Positions 56,371-64,000 of a DNA stretch of 64,000 nucleotides are shown here, in pieces (position 1 is the first letter of the stretch; the number at the start of each line of letters is the position of its first letter). Made by a program: the position numbers and the translations under genes. The notes below the pieces were generated by a model, which saw nothing but the letters and a program-made list of their open reading frames with translations, did not search any database and had not been told where the DNA came from. Location: positions 1-64,000 of the forward strand of contig NZ_QAOV01000019.1 of NCBI RefSeq assembly GCF_003050925.1, in the 5' to 3' direction. Source of the stretch: Pseudomonas sp. GV085. GTDB lineage: Bacteria > Pseudomonadota > Gammaproteobacteria > Pseudomonadales > Pseudomonadaceae.

Positions 56371-57026
56371 CTTGTAATTTACTACTGGTGGATGACCACT
56401 CGCTGATCAGGGCTGGCGTGCGCGCTCTGGTAATGGATCTGCCGGGCTATGCCGTCATCGGTGAGGCCAGTGACGGCTCGCAGTTGCTGGAAATGGTCGA
56501 GCAGCTGTCCCCGGACATTGTCCTGCTGGATATTTCGATGCGCCAGACCGGCGGCCTCGAAGCCTTGCAGCAACTCAAGCGGGTGCGCCCGCAGAGCAAG
56601 GTCCTGATCCTCTCGATGCATACCGACCCGGCCCTGATCATGCAGGCGCTGGAATCCGGAGCCCATGGCTACCTGCTCAAGGACACCACGGCGACCGAGC
56701 TCGAGCACGCGCTGGAGGCCTTGCGCAACAACGAGCGCTATCTGAGCCCGGCCATTGCCCACACGGTGATCAACCAGGCGCTGACCCGAAACCAGAAGCA
56801 CCCGCCCGAACCTGCCGACTCGCACAACCTGACGGCACGTCAGCTGGAAATCCTGCGGTTGATCGTTCGCGGAAAATCCACTCGAGAGATCGCAAATGGC
56901 CTGGGGCTGAGCGTCAAGACCGTAGAAACCCACCGTTCGCAGATCATGAAGCGTCTGCAGATCTACGACGTGGCCGGCCTGGTGCTGTTTGCCGTACGCG
57001 AACAAATCATCAGCCTTGACGACTAG
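56367..57026 (+). CDS. LuxR/NarL-family response regulator
   Basis: A 219-aa regulator. The receiver has LLVDDHSLIRAGVRAL and phospho-Asp in IVLLDISMRQTGGLE; Lys is in GYLLKDTTATEL. The C-terminal LuxR helix-turn-helix is LTARQLEILRLIVRGKSTRE... with GLSVKTVETHRSQIM. The start is a TTG inside the kinase stop region (ATTGAC), giving translational coupling. The partner is the upstream kinase. Confidence 0.85.
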   Translation: MTCNLLLVDDHSLIRAGVRALVMDLPGYAVIGEASDGSQLLEMVEQLSPDIVLLDISMRQTGGLEALQQLKRVRPQSKVLILSMHTDPALIMQALESGAHGYLLKDTTATELEHALEALRNNERYLSPAIAHTVINQALTRNQKHPPEPADSHNLTARQLEILRLIVRGKSTREIANGLGLSVKTVETHRSQIMKRLQIYDVAGLVLFAVREQIISLDD

Positions 57027-57243
57027 CAGCGAATCCTCAAGCAGATGCACGAGTAACGCCGCCGGGCGAACCGAGAAACGCAAGTTGTCCCCTTCCAGGG
57101 CAGGCGCGCGCGAATAAACATGCTGTCGACGCCAGAAGCCTCCCCCCGTTAAAAGTCGCAAGAAAACGAATGACTTCCAGTCGGACAGTCTTATCCCCCC
57201 ACACGGCAGGATTTTTCTTACAAAACGTGAGGAATCGGCTCAA

Positions 57244-57270
57244 TTGACCGGAAACCTGAATTGGTAGACT
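57244..57270 (+). promoter_or_regulatory. Possible promoter for the small membrane protein
   Basis: TTGACC (57244-57249) and TAGACT (57265-57270) with a short 15-base spacer. The stretch 57027-57423 otherwise holds no supported gene; the minus-strand frame there lacks typical codon use and a ribosome site. Confidence 0.35.
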
Positions 57271-57423
57271 TTTGGGGGCTAGAGCAGGACACCACAAGGA
57301 CGTGCCATGCAAAGCCAAAACCTCGGATCGCCGGCCATTTCGTTCTTGCCGCTCACAGACAATAAAAATGCAGGCCATCGAGCTGAATACCGCAACAGCC
57401 CAAAAGCCACGGGAGAAGTTGAT

Positions 57424-57621
57424 ATGGAACCTCGCGTCACCGAGCTGGAAACACACCTCAAGAGCTTACGCAGGGACATGGACGAAGTCCTGGATGACGT
57501 CAAATCCATCAAGCACAGGCTTGCCTATTCCGCCTGCGGAACAGCCGTGATCCTCGGCCTCCTTGGCTGGATCGCCAATAGCCGTTTCGAGCAGGTTATT
57601 TCATTGCTTCTGGCGCATTGA
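57424..57621 (+). CDS. Small coiled-coil membrane protein
   Basis: A 65-aa protein: residues 1-33 form an acidic/basic amphipathic helix with heptad character (VTELETHLKSLRRDMDEVLD, then DVKSIKHRL), and residues 34-53 a membrane helix (AYSACGTAVILGLLGWIANS). The ATG at 57424 follows GGGAGAAG. An in-frame ATG at 57307 with AAGGA upstream would add 39 polar residues, so the start is open to doubt. Function unknown. Confidence 0.6.
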   Translation: MEPRVTELETHLKSLRRDMDEVLDDVKSIKHRLAYSACGTAVILGLLGWIANSRFEQVISLLLAH

Positions 57622-57631
57622 GTGGCCCTCA

Positions 57632-57666
57632 ACACAAAACCCGGTTCAATCAACCGGGTTTTGTGT
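57632..57666. terminator. Bidirectional terminator before moeA end
   Basis: ACACAAAACCCGGTT (57632-57646) and AACCGGGTTTTGTGT (57652-57666) form a 15-bp perfect stem with a 5-base loop, between convergent genes. Confidence 0.88.
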
Positions 57667-57685
57667 GACCAGGCCGCTGAAACCA

Positions 57686-58912
57686 TCAGCTCAGAACTTC
57701 ACTCAGTGGAATGAAGAAAACGCTATCGCCCTGAACCAGCGTGCGACCTTCCAGGACTTCTACCAATCCATCAGCCCAGGCGGCGCTACGCAGTACGCCA
57801 GAACTCTGGTTTTTGTAGATCGTCGCCCTGCCGTTTTCCAGCCGTGCGCGCAAATACTCACGCCGATTGCCAGGTTTGAGCCAGTCAAACCCTGCCGGCA
57901 CCTGCACCTTCAGCGGCTCGACTTCTTTTACACCCTGACGGCGCAAGAGATAGGGCCTGGCCAACAATGCAAAAGTCACGAGGGTCGATGCCGGATTGCC
58001 CGGCAAGCCAATCACCGGCACTCCGCGAAAATGTCCGAAGGTCAGCGGTTTACCGGGCTTGATGGCGAGTTTCCACAGCGTCAATTCGCCCTCTTCACGC
58101 AAGGCGATGCCCAGAAAATCGGCTTCCCCTACCGATACGCCACCGGTCGAGAGGATCAGGTCGACATCCTTCAACTCACCCAATCGGGAGCGAGTGGTTT
58201 CCAGATTGTCTGGCAGAATTCCCGCGTCGACGACCTCACACCCCAAACGCTGCAACCAGCTGCACAACAACACCCGGTTGCTGTTGTAGATCTGTCCCGG
58301 CCCCAGCGTCTGCCCAGGCTCAATCAATTCGTCGCCGGTGGACAGCACCGCCACACGCACCTTGCGAACCACCTCCAGCTCAGCGCACCCCAATGAGGCA
58401 GCCAATCCTTGCTCGATCGGCCCCAACCGCGTACCTGCCGGCAGAATCAGCTCGCCGACGGTGGTTTCCTGGCCTTGCGGACGGATGTTCTGACCTTGGG
58501 TCAAGGCTTCAGCGAAACGTACTCGCTCATCCGCCTGAACCTCGACATTTTCCTGCATCTCGACGCAATCGGCACCGGCGGGAACAGGCGCCCCGGTGAA
58601 AATGCGCGCACAGGTTCCTGGCTGCAACGGATCGGGGGCCTGGCCGGCAAACACCTTCTGACTGACCACCAACGGCTCTCCCGTCCAGTCAGCCATGCGC
58701 AGGGCAAAACCATCCATGGCACTGTTGGGCCAGGGTGGCAGATCAAGGGTCGACACCAGGTCTTCAGCCAGTACACGCCCCTGTACCTGTGCCAACGGCA
58801 AGCGTTCGCGCTCGACAATCCTTGAGGCCTCGGCCATTTCCAGCAAGCGTGCCAACGCCAGCTCGACGGGCATCAGGCTGCCAGTCTTGCCAGGCTTACC
58901 CACGGGATTCAC
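57686..58912 (-). CDS. moeA: Molybdopterin molybdenumtransferase MoeA
   Basis: A 408-aa enzyme that inserts molybdate into adenylated molybdopterin. Motifs are LPPWPNSAMDGFALR, GTCARIFTGAPVPAGAD, STGDELIEPGQTL, STGGVSVGEAD and PVIGLPGNPAST. The GTG at 58912 is used, overlapping moaB by 17 bases; an internal ATG (MPVELALARL) is possible. Cotranscribed with moaB. Confidence 0.92.
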   Translation of the reverse strand: MNPVGKPGKTGSLMPVELALARLLEMAEASRIVERERLPLAQVQGRVLAEDLVSTLDLPPWPNSAMDGFALRMADWTGEPLVVSQKVFAGQAPDPLQPGTCARIFTGAPVPAGADCVEMQENVEVQADERVRFAEALTQGQNIRPQGQETTVGELILPAGTRLGPIEQGLAASLGCAELEVVRKVRVAVLSTGDELIEPGQTLGPGQIYNSNRVLLCSWLQRLGCEVVDAGILPDNLETTRSRLGELKDVDLILSTGGVSVGEADFLGIALREEGELTLWKLAIKPGKPLTFGHFRGVPVIGLPGNPASTLVTFALLARPYLLRRQGVKEVEPLKVQVPAGFDWLKPGNRREYLRARLENGRATIYKNQSSGVLRSAAWADGLVEVLEGRTLVQGDSVFFIPLSEVLS

Positions 58913-59435
58913 AAGGCGCTGCCTGTTTCAAGTGAGGCACGAAATTGCACGGACGATGCCGCGAATCCAGTTGCTCGGCCAGTATGCCGTCCCAACCGGT
59001 GCGCACGGCATTGGTCGAGCCCGGCAAGCAGCAAACCAACGTGCCGTTAGCCAAACCGGCCAACGTCCGGGACTGAACGGTCGAGGTGCCGATATCGGCA
59101 ACCGAGATCTGGCGAAACAGCTCACCAAATCCATCAACCTGTTTGTCCAGCAGGCAACTGACGGCTTCCGGCGTGCTATCACGCCCGGTAAAACCGGTTC
59201 CGCCGGTGATCAGCACAACCTGCACGACATCGTCGGCAATCCAGTTGGCGACTTGCGCGCGAATTTTGTAGAGGTCATCTTTGAGCAACACCCGGGCTGC
59301 CAGGTTATGACCGGCAGCGGTCAGGCGGTCGACAAAGACCTGACCTGAGGTGTCGGTTTCCAGTGTGCGGGTATCGCTGACAGTCAGCACTGCAATATTC
59401 AGTGGTGCGAAAGGCACATCAGCCTTGGCTTTCAT
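58896..59435 (-). CDS. moaB: Molybdenum cofactor protein MoaB
   Basis: A 179-aa MoaB/MogA-type protein (molybdopterin adenylylation or binding). Motifs are LNIAVLTVSDTRTLETDTSG, VLITGGTGFTGRDSTPEAV and CCLPGSTNAVRTGWD. Divergent from mobA with an 81-base gap. Confidence 0.92.
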   Translation of the reverse strand: MKAKADVPFAPLNIAVLTVSDTRTLETDTSGQVFVDRLTAAGHNLAARVLLKDDLYKIRAQVANWIADDVVQVVLITGGTGFTGRDSTPEAVSCLLDKQVDGFGELFRQISVADIGTSTVQSRTLAGLANGTLVCCLPGSTNAVRTGWDGILAEQLDSRHRPCNFVPHLKQAAPCESRG

Positions 59436-59516
59436 AGGCTCGTCCAGTTGTAGGAGAAACAGCCCGGTGTTATATCACAGCGCTCGGTTTTTTCGCCGCT
59501 CCCATGGAGACCTGCC

Positions 59517-60119
59517 ATGACCTCGAATTCACAATTGCCACCCTGCTCCATTCTGCTCCTGGCGGGCGGGCGCGGCCAACGTATGGGCGGGCGGGACAAA
59601 GGATTGCTGGACTGGCACGGCGAACCGTTGATTGCACACTTGCATCGCAAGACCCGCCCGCTGACCGATGACCTGATCATCTCCTGCAATCGCAACCTTG
59701 AGAAGTACGAGCCCTACGCCGACCAGTTGGTCCACGATGATGAAGGTGACTTCCCCGGGCCGCTGGCCGGTATTCGCGCAGGCCTGAAAGCGGCTCGTCA
59801 TACCCATCTGCTGGTCCTGCCCTGCGACGTTCCCGGCATTGATGCGGCGCTGATCGGCAATATGCGCGAGGCCGCCAACCTGCATCCGGAAAAGCCGCTG
59901 ATGGTGCGGCATGATGGCCACTGGGAACCGTTGTTGTGTGTGATTCCTGTGCTACACAGGGCAGCATTTGAAAACGCCTGGAACGAAGGTGAGCGCAGCC
60001 CTGGCCGGTTGATGCGCAAGCTCGGTGCGACCGCACTGCAATGCCCCGACAAGGACCCTCGGCTGGCCAACCTCAACACGCCGGAACTGTTAAGCGGTCA
60101 TAACACTGTGTCAGACTGA
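59517..60119 (+). CDS. mobA: Molybdenum cofactor guanylyltransferase MobA
   Basis: A 200-aa nucleotidyltransferase that attaches GMP to molybdopterin. The N-terminal LLAGGRGQRMGGRDKGLLDW is the GTP-binding signature; LVLPCDVPGIDA holds the metal Asp. Completes a local moeA-moaB-mobA set. Confidence 0.93.
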   Translation: MTSNSQLPPCSILLLAGGRGQRMGGRDKGLLDWHGEPLIAHLHRKTRPLTDDLIISCNRNLEKYEPYADQLVHDDEGDFPGPLAGIRAGLKAARHTHLLVLPCDVPGIDAALIGNMREAANLHPEKPLMVRHDGHWEPLLCVIPVLHRAAFENAWNEGERSPGRLMRKLGATALQCPDKDPRLANLNTPELLSGHNTVSD

Positions 60120-60197
60120 GATTAATCAGGAACTTGCGCGAACGGTGCACGTCTCAAGTTCAGTAACCAAAGATTTCTTTTTCGGAGATACACACTC

Positions 60198-60419
60198 ATG
60201 ACTCAACGGACCCTCGCCACTTTCATGCTCGCACTCGGTCTCGCCACCCTCGCCGGTTGCGCATCACCTACGGTGATCACCTTGAATGACGGTCGCGAAA
60301 TCCAGGCCGTCGACACGCCAGATTTCGACAAGGATTCCGGTTTCTACGAATTCGAACAGCTCGACGGCAAACAGACCCGTATCAACAAAGACCAGGTTCG
60401 TACCGTTAAGGAGCTGTAA
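60198..60419 (+). CDS. YgdI/YgdR-type lipoprotein
   Basis: A 73-aa lipoprotein (TFMLALGLATLAGC, Cys22) with the short SH3-like YgdI/YgdR domain: PTVITLNDGREIQAVDTPD, GFYEFEQLDGKQTRINKDQV. Envelope protein of unknown function. A terminator follows. Confidence 0.88.
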   Translation: MTQRTLATFMLALGLATLAGCASPTVITLNDGREIQAVDTPDFDKDSGFYEFEQLDGKQTRINKDQVRTVKEL

Positions 60420-60440
60420 TCCTGGCACCGCCGGATACAG

Positions 60441-60466
60441 AAAAGCCCGCTTGATGCGGGCTTTTT
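60441..60466 (+). terminator. Terminator after the YgdI/YgdR gene
   Basis: AAAAGCCCGC (60441-60450) pairs with GCGGGCTTTT (60456-60465), followed by T. Confidence 0.88.
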
Positions 60467-60503
60467 CATGCCTGAAGAACAATGCTTCAGGGTAGCTTTG
60501 TGA

Positions 60504-61394
60504 TCACCATTGCAGGGTGATTTCACTCTCGAACTCTCGCGCCCGGCCTGTGACCGGATCGATAAATTTCAGCCCCTGAGCCAGCAGTTTCAAAGGATTG
60601 GCGTAGTCATCCTGCGCATCCTTGAGCACCTCGGGGTAAAACGGGTCGTTGCAGATACCGGCTCCCAACGCCGCCATATGTACCCGCAGCTGATGTTTCT
60701 TGCCCGTCACCGGGTAAAGACCGTAACGCCAGAGATCCCCCTGTTTCTCCCTGACTTGCATCGCTGTCTCGGTGTTGCTGGCCCCGGGCCCCTCCTGCAT
60801 GCGGAAAAACGGTTCGCCATCGACCAGTCGGCTTTTATGCACCAACGGGAAAGCAAGCTCAGGCAACGCCGCTGCGATGGCCTCGTAACGCTTTTCGATC
60901 TGCCGGGTTGGAAACAACGACTGATAAGCCGAACGACTCTGCGGATTGGCGGAAAACAGTACCAGCCCTGCGGTATGCCGGTCGATGCGATGCAATGGCA
61001 CCAGATGCGGGTTGTCCAGGCGACGGATCAAGCGCCTGAGCAGCGTCTGTTCGACGTATTCGCCAGCCGGCGTCACGGGCAGAAAGTGCGGTTTGTCGGC
61101 CACCACCAGATGCTCGTCCGCGTACAGGATCGACTCGATCACCGGGATCGGCTTTTCATCCGGCACCTCGCGAAAATAATGAATCCGCAAACCTTCCTTG
61201 TAGGCCAGATCGAGGGCTATCGGCATGCCCTGTCCATCGAGGACCCGGCCACGGGCGATTCTGTCCAGCCATTGTTCGCGACCGATGGCGCTGAAATGCT
61301 CGCACAGGCAATCGACAACGGTGTGCCACTGGCCGGGCGGCAAGTAGAGCGTACTGGCCTGACTGTGTGCCGCGGAAAAAGAAGAAGTGGACAT
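60504..61394 (-). CDS. RluA-family pseudouridine synthase
   Basis: A 296-aa enzyme that isomerises uridine in RNA. The catalytic Asp is in LVPLHRIDRHTAGLVLF; further motifs are LVVADKPHFLPVTP, RYEAIAA and GKKHQLRVHMAALG. There is an N-terminal extension of about 85 residues, but it is unlike a typical S4 domain. The target RNA (rRNA or tRNA) is not clear. Confidence 0.88.
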   Translation of the reverse strand: MSTSSFSAAHSQASTLYLPPGQWHTVVDCLCEHFSAIGREQWLDRIARGRVLDGQGMPIALDLAYKEGLRIHYFREVPDEKPIPVIESILYADEHLVVADKPHFLPVTPAGEYVEQTLLRRLIRRLDNPHLVPLHRIDRHTAGLVLFSANPQSRSAYQSLFPTRQIEKRYEAIAAALPELAFPLVHKSRLVDGEPFFRMQEGPGASNTETAMQVREKQGDLWRYGLYPVTGKKHQLRVHMAALGAGICNDPFYPEVLKDAQDDYANPLKLLAQGLKFIDPVTGRAREFESEITLQW

Positions 61395-61459
61395 ACGAAA
61401 GCTCTAACCCTCAGTGCAGAGCGGCATTATCCAACAGCAAGGGGAATGAACCTAGGGGC

Positions 61460-61499
61460 CGTTCTCAATTAGTTTTCCCGTGAAAACTAATTGAGAACG
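61460..61499. repeat. Perfect 18-base inverted repeat with a 4-base loop
   Basis: CGTTCTCAATTAGTTTTC (61460-61477), loop CCGT, GAAAACTAATTGAGAACG (61482-61499). It lies between the pseudouridine synthase start and the end of the LexA-controlled gene. It has no T-run and is AT-richer than its surroundings. Confidence 0.85.
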
Positions 61500-61516
61500 C
61501 CACTGGAGGAGATTCC

Positions 61517-61834
61517 TCAAGCCGGGATCAGCGTGCGCGCCGCCGCTTCGGTGTACTCCTTGAGCCAGCGCAACACATCGACTGCCTCCCAGCGGGCAGG
61601 GTCATACAGGGCGTACAACAATCCCTGATAACCCACGACATCGAGTTGCCGGTGATATCCCGCGCGCTGAAACAAGGCTTCGATTTCTGCGAAACAGGTA
61701 TTGAAATGCGTTTTATTGAAGGGCGTTTTCCCCTCGGTCACCAGACCATCCAGACTCAACTCAAGGACGGCTTCGCGCACGACGTCTGCGGACATCCGGT
61801 TCACGCTGTTCTTCAACTGTTCGACATTGACCAC
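61517..61834 (-). CDS. Small protein of unknown function under LexA control
   Basis: A 105-aa, soluble, mainly helical protein (VNRMSADVVREAVLELSLDG, then FNTCFAEIEALFQRAGYHRQ and DVLRWLKEYTEAAARTLI). It starts with GTG, preceded by AGAGGGA. I know of no function. A perfect SOS box overlaps its promoter, so it should be induced by DNA damage. Confidence 0.78.
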   Translation of the reverse strand: MVNVEQLKNSVNRMSADVVREAVLELSLDGLVTEGKTPFNKTHFNTCFAEIEALFQRAGYHRQLDVVGYQGLLYALYDPARWEAVDVLRWLKEYTEAAARTLIPA

Positions 61835-61910
61835 GATTCATCCCTCTCACGCTCGGGCTTGCCGGCTCACTCCCGTAAATCAGGAGCGGCAAGGCAGGCG
61901 CCGCGAATAA

Positions 61911-61938
61911 CTGTATGAGCATACAGTATCCGATCAAC
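61911..61938 (-). promoter_or_regulatory. SOS promoter with LexA box
   Basis: CTGTATGAGCATACAG (61912-61927) fits CTGT-N8-ACAG exactly. On the minus strand TTGATC (61933-61938), 16 bases, TACAGT (61911-61916) forms the promoter, so LexA would cover the spacer and -10. Confidence 0.85.
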
Positions 61939-62006
61939 ACCGATTAAGCCAAGGGGATCAATCGCAAAGTTCGACAGGCGGGACATGTCGCCAGCGCAAA
62001 AACCGC

Positions 62007-62243
62007 TCAACGCAGGAATATCACCACCTGATCGGCACTGAACGGCCAGCCCAGCTCAGCGCCGGTATCAACTCGTCGCAGCACTGGAATTCGCAGGCTG
62101 TAAGCGGCGTACCACTCTTCATCGTCGGCGATATCCACCAGTTCCACCAGCAGGCCGCGCTCGACGAACTCCATCAACATGGCTTCGGCTACTTCACAGA
62201 GGTGGCATCCAAGGGTGCCGAACAGCTGACATTCGGGATACAT
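62007..62243 (-). CDS. Glutaredoxin-family protein
   Basis: A 78-aa thioredoxin-fold protein of the DUF836 type with redox motif LGCHLCEVAEA (CHLC, Cys13/Cys16) and cis-Pro in LRIPVLRR. Partner unknown. Monocistronic in appearance. Confidence 0.85.
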   Translation of the reverse strand: MYPECQLFGTLGCHLCEVAEAMLMEFVERGLLVELVDIADDEEWYAAYSLRIPVLRRVDTGAELGWPFSADQVVIFLR

Positions 62244-62348
62244 GAGCGCTCAACCAGATAATGAATTGATCATTCTAGGCCTGCCCCGAAAAACCGTCGA
62301 GCCATTGAGCTCCCTGCCCTGATGCCACAGACGATGAAAAGACCTGAA

Positions 62349-63557
62349 TCAGTCCTGGCTCACGGCACCGATCTTGTGGATCGACAGGTCCGCGCCGTAA
62401 TACTCCTGTTCCTGACTCAGGCGCAATCCATGCAACGCCTTGATCGCGCCATACACGGCAAACCCGCCGGCCAGGGCCACAGTGATGCCCAGTGCAGTGC
62501 CGATCAACTGGCTGATCAAACTGACCCCACCCAGCCCGCCCAAGGCGCTCTGACCGAAAATGCCGCAGGCAATGCCGCCCCACACGCCGCACAAGCCATG
62601 CAACGGCCACACACCCAATACATCGTCGATGCGCCATTTGCCTTGGGCCGCGGTAAAGCACCAGACAAACAGGGCCCCCGCGATGGCACCGGTGACCAGC
62701 GCCCCCACAGGATGCATCAGGTCGGAACCGGCACAGATTGCCACGAGCCCCGCCAACGGACCGTTATGCAGAAAGCCGGGGTCGTTGCGCCCGACAATCA
62801 ACGCCGCCACCGTACCGCCCACCATGGCCATTAGCGAGTTCACCGCCACCAGTCCGCTGACACCTTGCAGGGTTTGCGCGCTCATGACGTTGAAGCCGAA
62901 CCAGCCAACGATCAGGATCCACGAGCCCAACGCCAGAAACGGGATGCTCGATGGCGCGAACGCAACCAGGCGACCTTCGCGATAGCGGCCATTACGTGGC
63001 CCGAGCAACAGCACCGCCGCCAGTGCCAGCCAACCGCCCATGGCATGCACCACCACGGAGCCTGCGAAATCATGGAAACCGGCGCCGAAGCGCTCCAGCA
63101 ACCAGGCTTGCAAACCCAGGTTGCCATTCCAGACCACGCCTTCGAAGAACGGATAGATGAACGCGACAATCAACGCGGTTGCACACAATTGCGGGACAAA
63201 CCGGGCGCGCTCGGCGATCCCGCCGGAAATGATCGCCGGGATCGCCGCGGCAAAGGTCAGCAGGAAGAAAAACTTCACCAGTCCATAGCCATGGTCGGCA
63301 TTGAGCACGGCCGCTGGCTGCATGAATGTCACGCCATAGGAAATCCAATAGCCTATAAAGAAGTAGGCCAGTGTCGAAACGGCGAAGTCACTGAGGATTT
63401 TCGACAACGCATTGACCTGGTTTTTCTGTCGCACGGTTCCGACTTCGAGAAAGGCAAAACCGGCGTGCATGGCCAGAACCATGACCGCACCGATCAGAAT
63501 GAACAGCGTGTTGGAGCTATGGACCAGGGTGTCCACAGCGCTTTGCAGGTTTTCCAT
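62349..63557 (-). CDS. amt: Ammonium transporter (Amt family)
   Basis: A 402-aa membrane protein with about eleven helices. Conserved stretches are FAFLEVGTVRQKN, DFAGSVVVHAMGGW (pore His), GWFGFNVMSA and PLHGLCGVWGGIA (second pore His). The start MENLQSAVDTLV is chosen, 84 bases inside the longest frame. No glnK gene adjoins it, unlike the main amtB locus, so it may be a second ammonium transporter. No clear sigma54 promoter was found. Confidence 0.9.
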   Translation of the reverse strand: MENLQSAVDTLVHSSNTLFILIGAVMVLAMHAGFAFLEVGTVRQKNQVNALSKILSDFAVSTLAYFFIGYWISYGVTFMQPAAVLNADHGYGLVKFFFLLTFAAAIPAIISGGIAERARFVPQLCATALIVAFIYPFFEGVVWNGNLGLQAWLLERFGAGFHDFAGSVVVHAMGGWLALAAVLLLGPRNGRYREGRLVAFAPSSIPFLALGSWILIVGWFGFNVMSAQTLQGVSGLVAVNSLMAMVGGTVAALIVGRNDPGFLHNGPLAGLVAICAGSDLMHPVGALVTGAIAGALFVWCFTAAQGKWRIDDVLGVWPLHGLCGVWGGIACGIFGQSALGGLGGVSLISQLIGTALGITVALAGGFAVYGAIKALHGLRLSQEQEYYGADLSIHKIGAVSQD

Positions 63558-63885
63558 GGGATGGGCAGACCTTATGGCAGAAAAAAGCACCAAAGCAGTT
63601 CGCGATGACTGTCCGTGCACCAAGTTGCGGCTTCCAAGCATCAGCGCACTGATCTCGTTGAACCACTTTGGCGCACGGACGCCCTCCAGGAAAAACGCGC
63701 CCCGGACGTTTACGCGAGTTTTTGATTGTTGGTCCTACGGTTTTACTGAAATCATGCCCGGCCATAGCGCAATGGTGCGAACCGGTGCACCACGACAAAG
63801 CAAAAGTTGTACCAGTCATTTGTACTGAACCTTCGCCGAAGGCTCATACTCGAACGCATCAGAAAGCCACTTAAGGAGATCCACC
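63558..63885. other. Non-coding divergent region
   Basis: 328 bases between amt and the next gene. It contains GGTGCACC (63784-63791) near GCGCAATGGTGCG and a CCTTCGCCGAAGG stem (63829-63841). No supported gene was seen. Confidence 0.5.
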
Positions 63886-64000
63886 ATGGCCCGCACCCAG
63901 GCAAAGACCGCCCAAGAAATCCTGATGAACGACTTTCAGACACTGGTCAGTGACACCGAACGGTTGCTGGAGCACACCGCGACCCTGGCCGGCGATCAGG
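63886..64000 (+). CDS. DUF883/ElaB-type protein, start only
   Basis: The first 38 codons (MARTQAKTAQEILMNDFQTL, then VSDTERLLEHTATLAGDQ) match the start of ElaB/YqjD-type small proteins, which bind ribosomes and anchor them to the inner membrane by a C-terminal helix. AAGGAGAT gives a strong ribosome site. The gene runs past the right edge, so the C-terminal part cannot be checked. Confidence 0.65.
   Translation, partial: MARTQAKTAQEILMNDFQTLVSDTERLLEHTATLAGDQ

Noticed and set aside
57037..57456. 139-codon minus-strand frame
   Set aside because: Crosses the probable promoter and start of the small membrane protein; no ribosome site or domain.
63558..63700. Sigma54 promoter for amt
   Set aside because: Expected from nitrogen control, but no GG-N10-GC pair with correct flanks was found on the minus strand.

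Overview
The window is a chromosomal segment of a fluorescent Pseudomonas (P. fluorescens group). This rests on the pyoverdine chromophore synthetase gene pvdL beside pvdS, many REP/REPIN repeats with the core GCGAGCAGGCTCGCTCCCAC, GC-rich coding sequence, and gene orders that match P. aeruginosa (fpvGHJKCDEF, dsbRS-dsbDEG, atuR-atuABCDEF). No phage, transposase, CRISPR array or tRNA gene was seen.

Layout. 1-210: tandem promoters of an rRNA operon that runs off the left edge. 343-10743: housekeeping and accessory genes (RhtA exporter, TetR/SDR pair, HCCA isomerase-like protein, LysR/MDR pair, aminopeptidase P, cysteine desulfurase, LysE exporter, VOC protein). 11031-17287: an eight-gene operon equivalent to fpvGHJKCDEF, which reduces and recovers iron from ferripyoverdine in the periplasm. 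17490-19199: mbtH and pvdH (diaminobutyrate supply). 19409-24899: the DsbRS two-component system divergent from dsbD-dsbE-dsbG. 24994-25806: an alpha/beta hydrolase. 25921-38919: pvdL (4332 aa). 39300-39848: pvdS. 39981-40994: an IucB/PvdYII-type acetyltransferase. 41070-41888: a solute-binding protein. 41982-51137: the acyclic terpene utilisation cluster atuR-atuABCDEF. 51208-57621: exonuclease, ppnP, MOSC protein, cheV with a flagellar-sigma promoter, an HPt-like protein without its histidine, a NarL-type two-component pair and a small membrane protein. 57686-60119: molybdenum-cofactor genes moeA, moaB, mobA. 60198-64000: small lipoprotein, pseudouridine synthase, a LexA-controlled small gene, glutaredoxin, ammonium transporter and the start of a DUF883-type protein.

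How the genes work together. Fur with iron should repress pvdS through a Fur box over its sigma70 promoter. PvdS then acts at four iron-starvation boxes found here by reading (TAAAT-like, 16 bases, CGT), in front of pvdH, mbtH, pvdL and the acetyltransferase. PvdH makes diaminobutyrate precursor, MbtH supports adenylation domains, PvdL starts the peptide, and the Fpv operon handles returning ferripyoverdine. The atu genes form a separate catabolic unit with two mirror-image operators in the atuR-atuA gap.

The least expected features are a REPIN lying inside the coding sequence of the fpvD ATPase gene, so that about 36 N-terminal residues are repeat-encoded; a REPIN in the pvdL leader; a perfect SOS box over the -10 of a small unknown gene; an 18-bp perfect palindrome at 61460-61499; and a CheA-P1-like protein without its phosphorylatable histidine beside cheV. 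I found no clearly new multi-gene system; the large clusters are recognisable. All homology statements come from recall of the families, not from searches.
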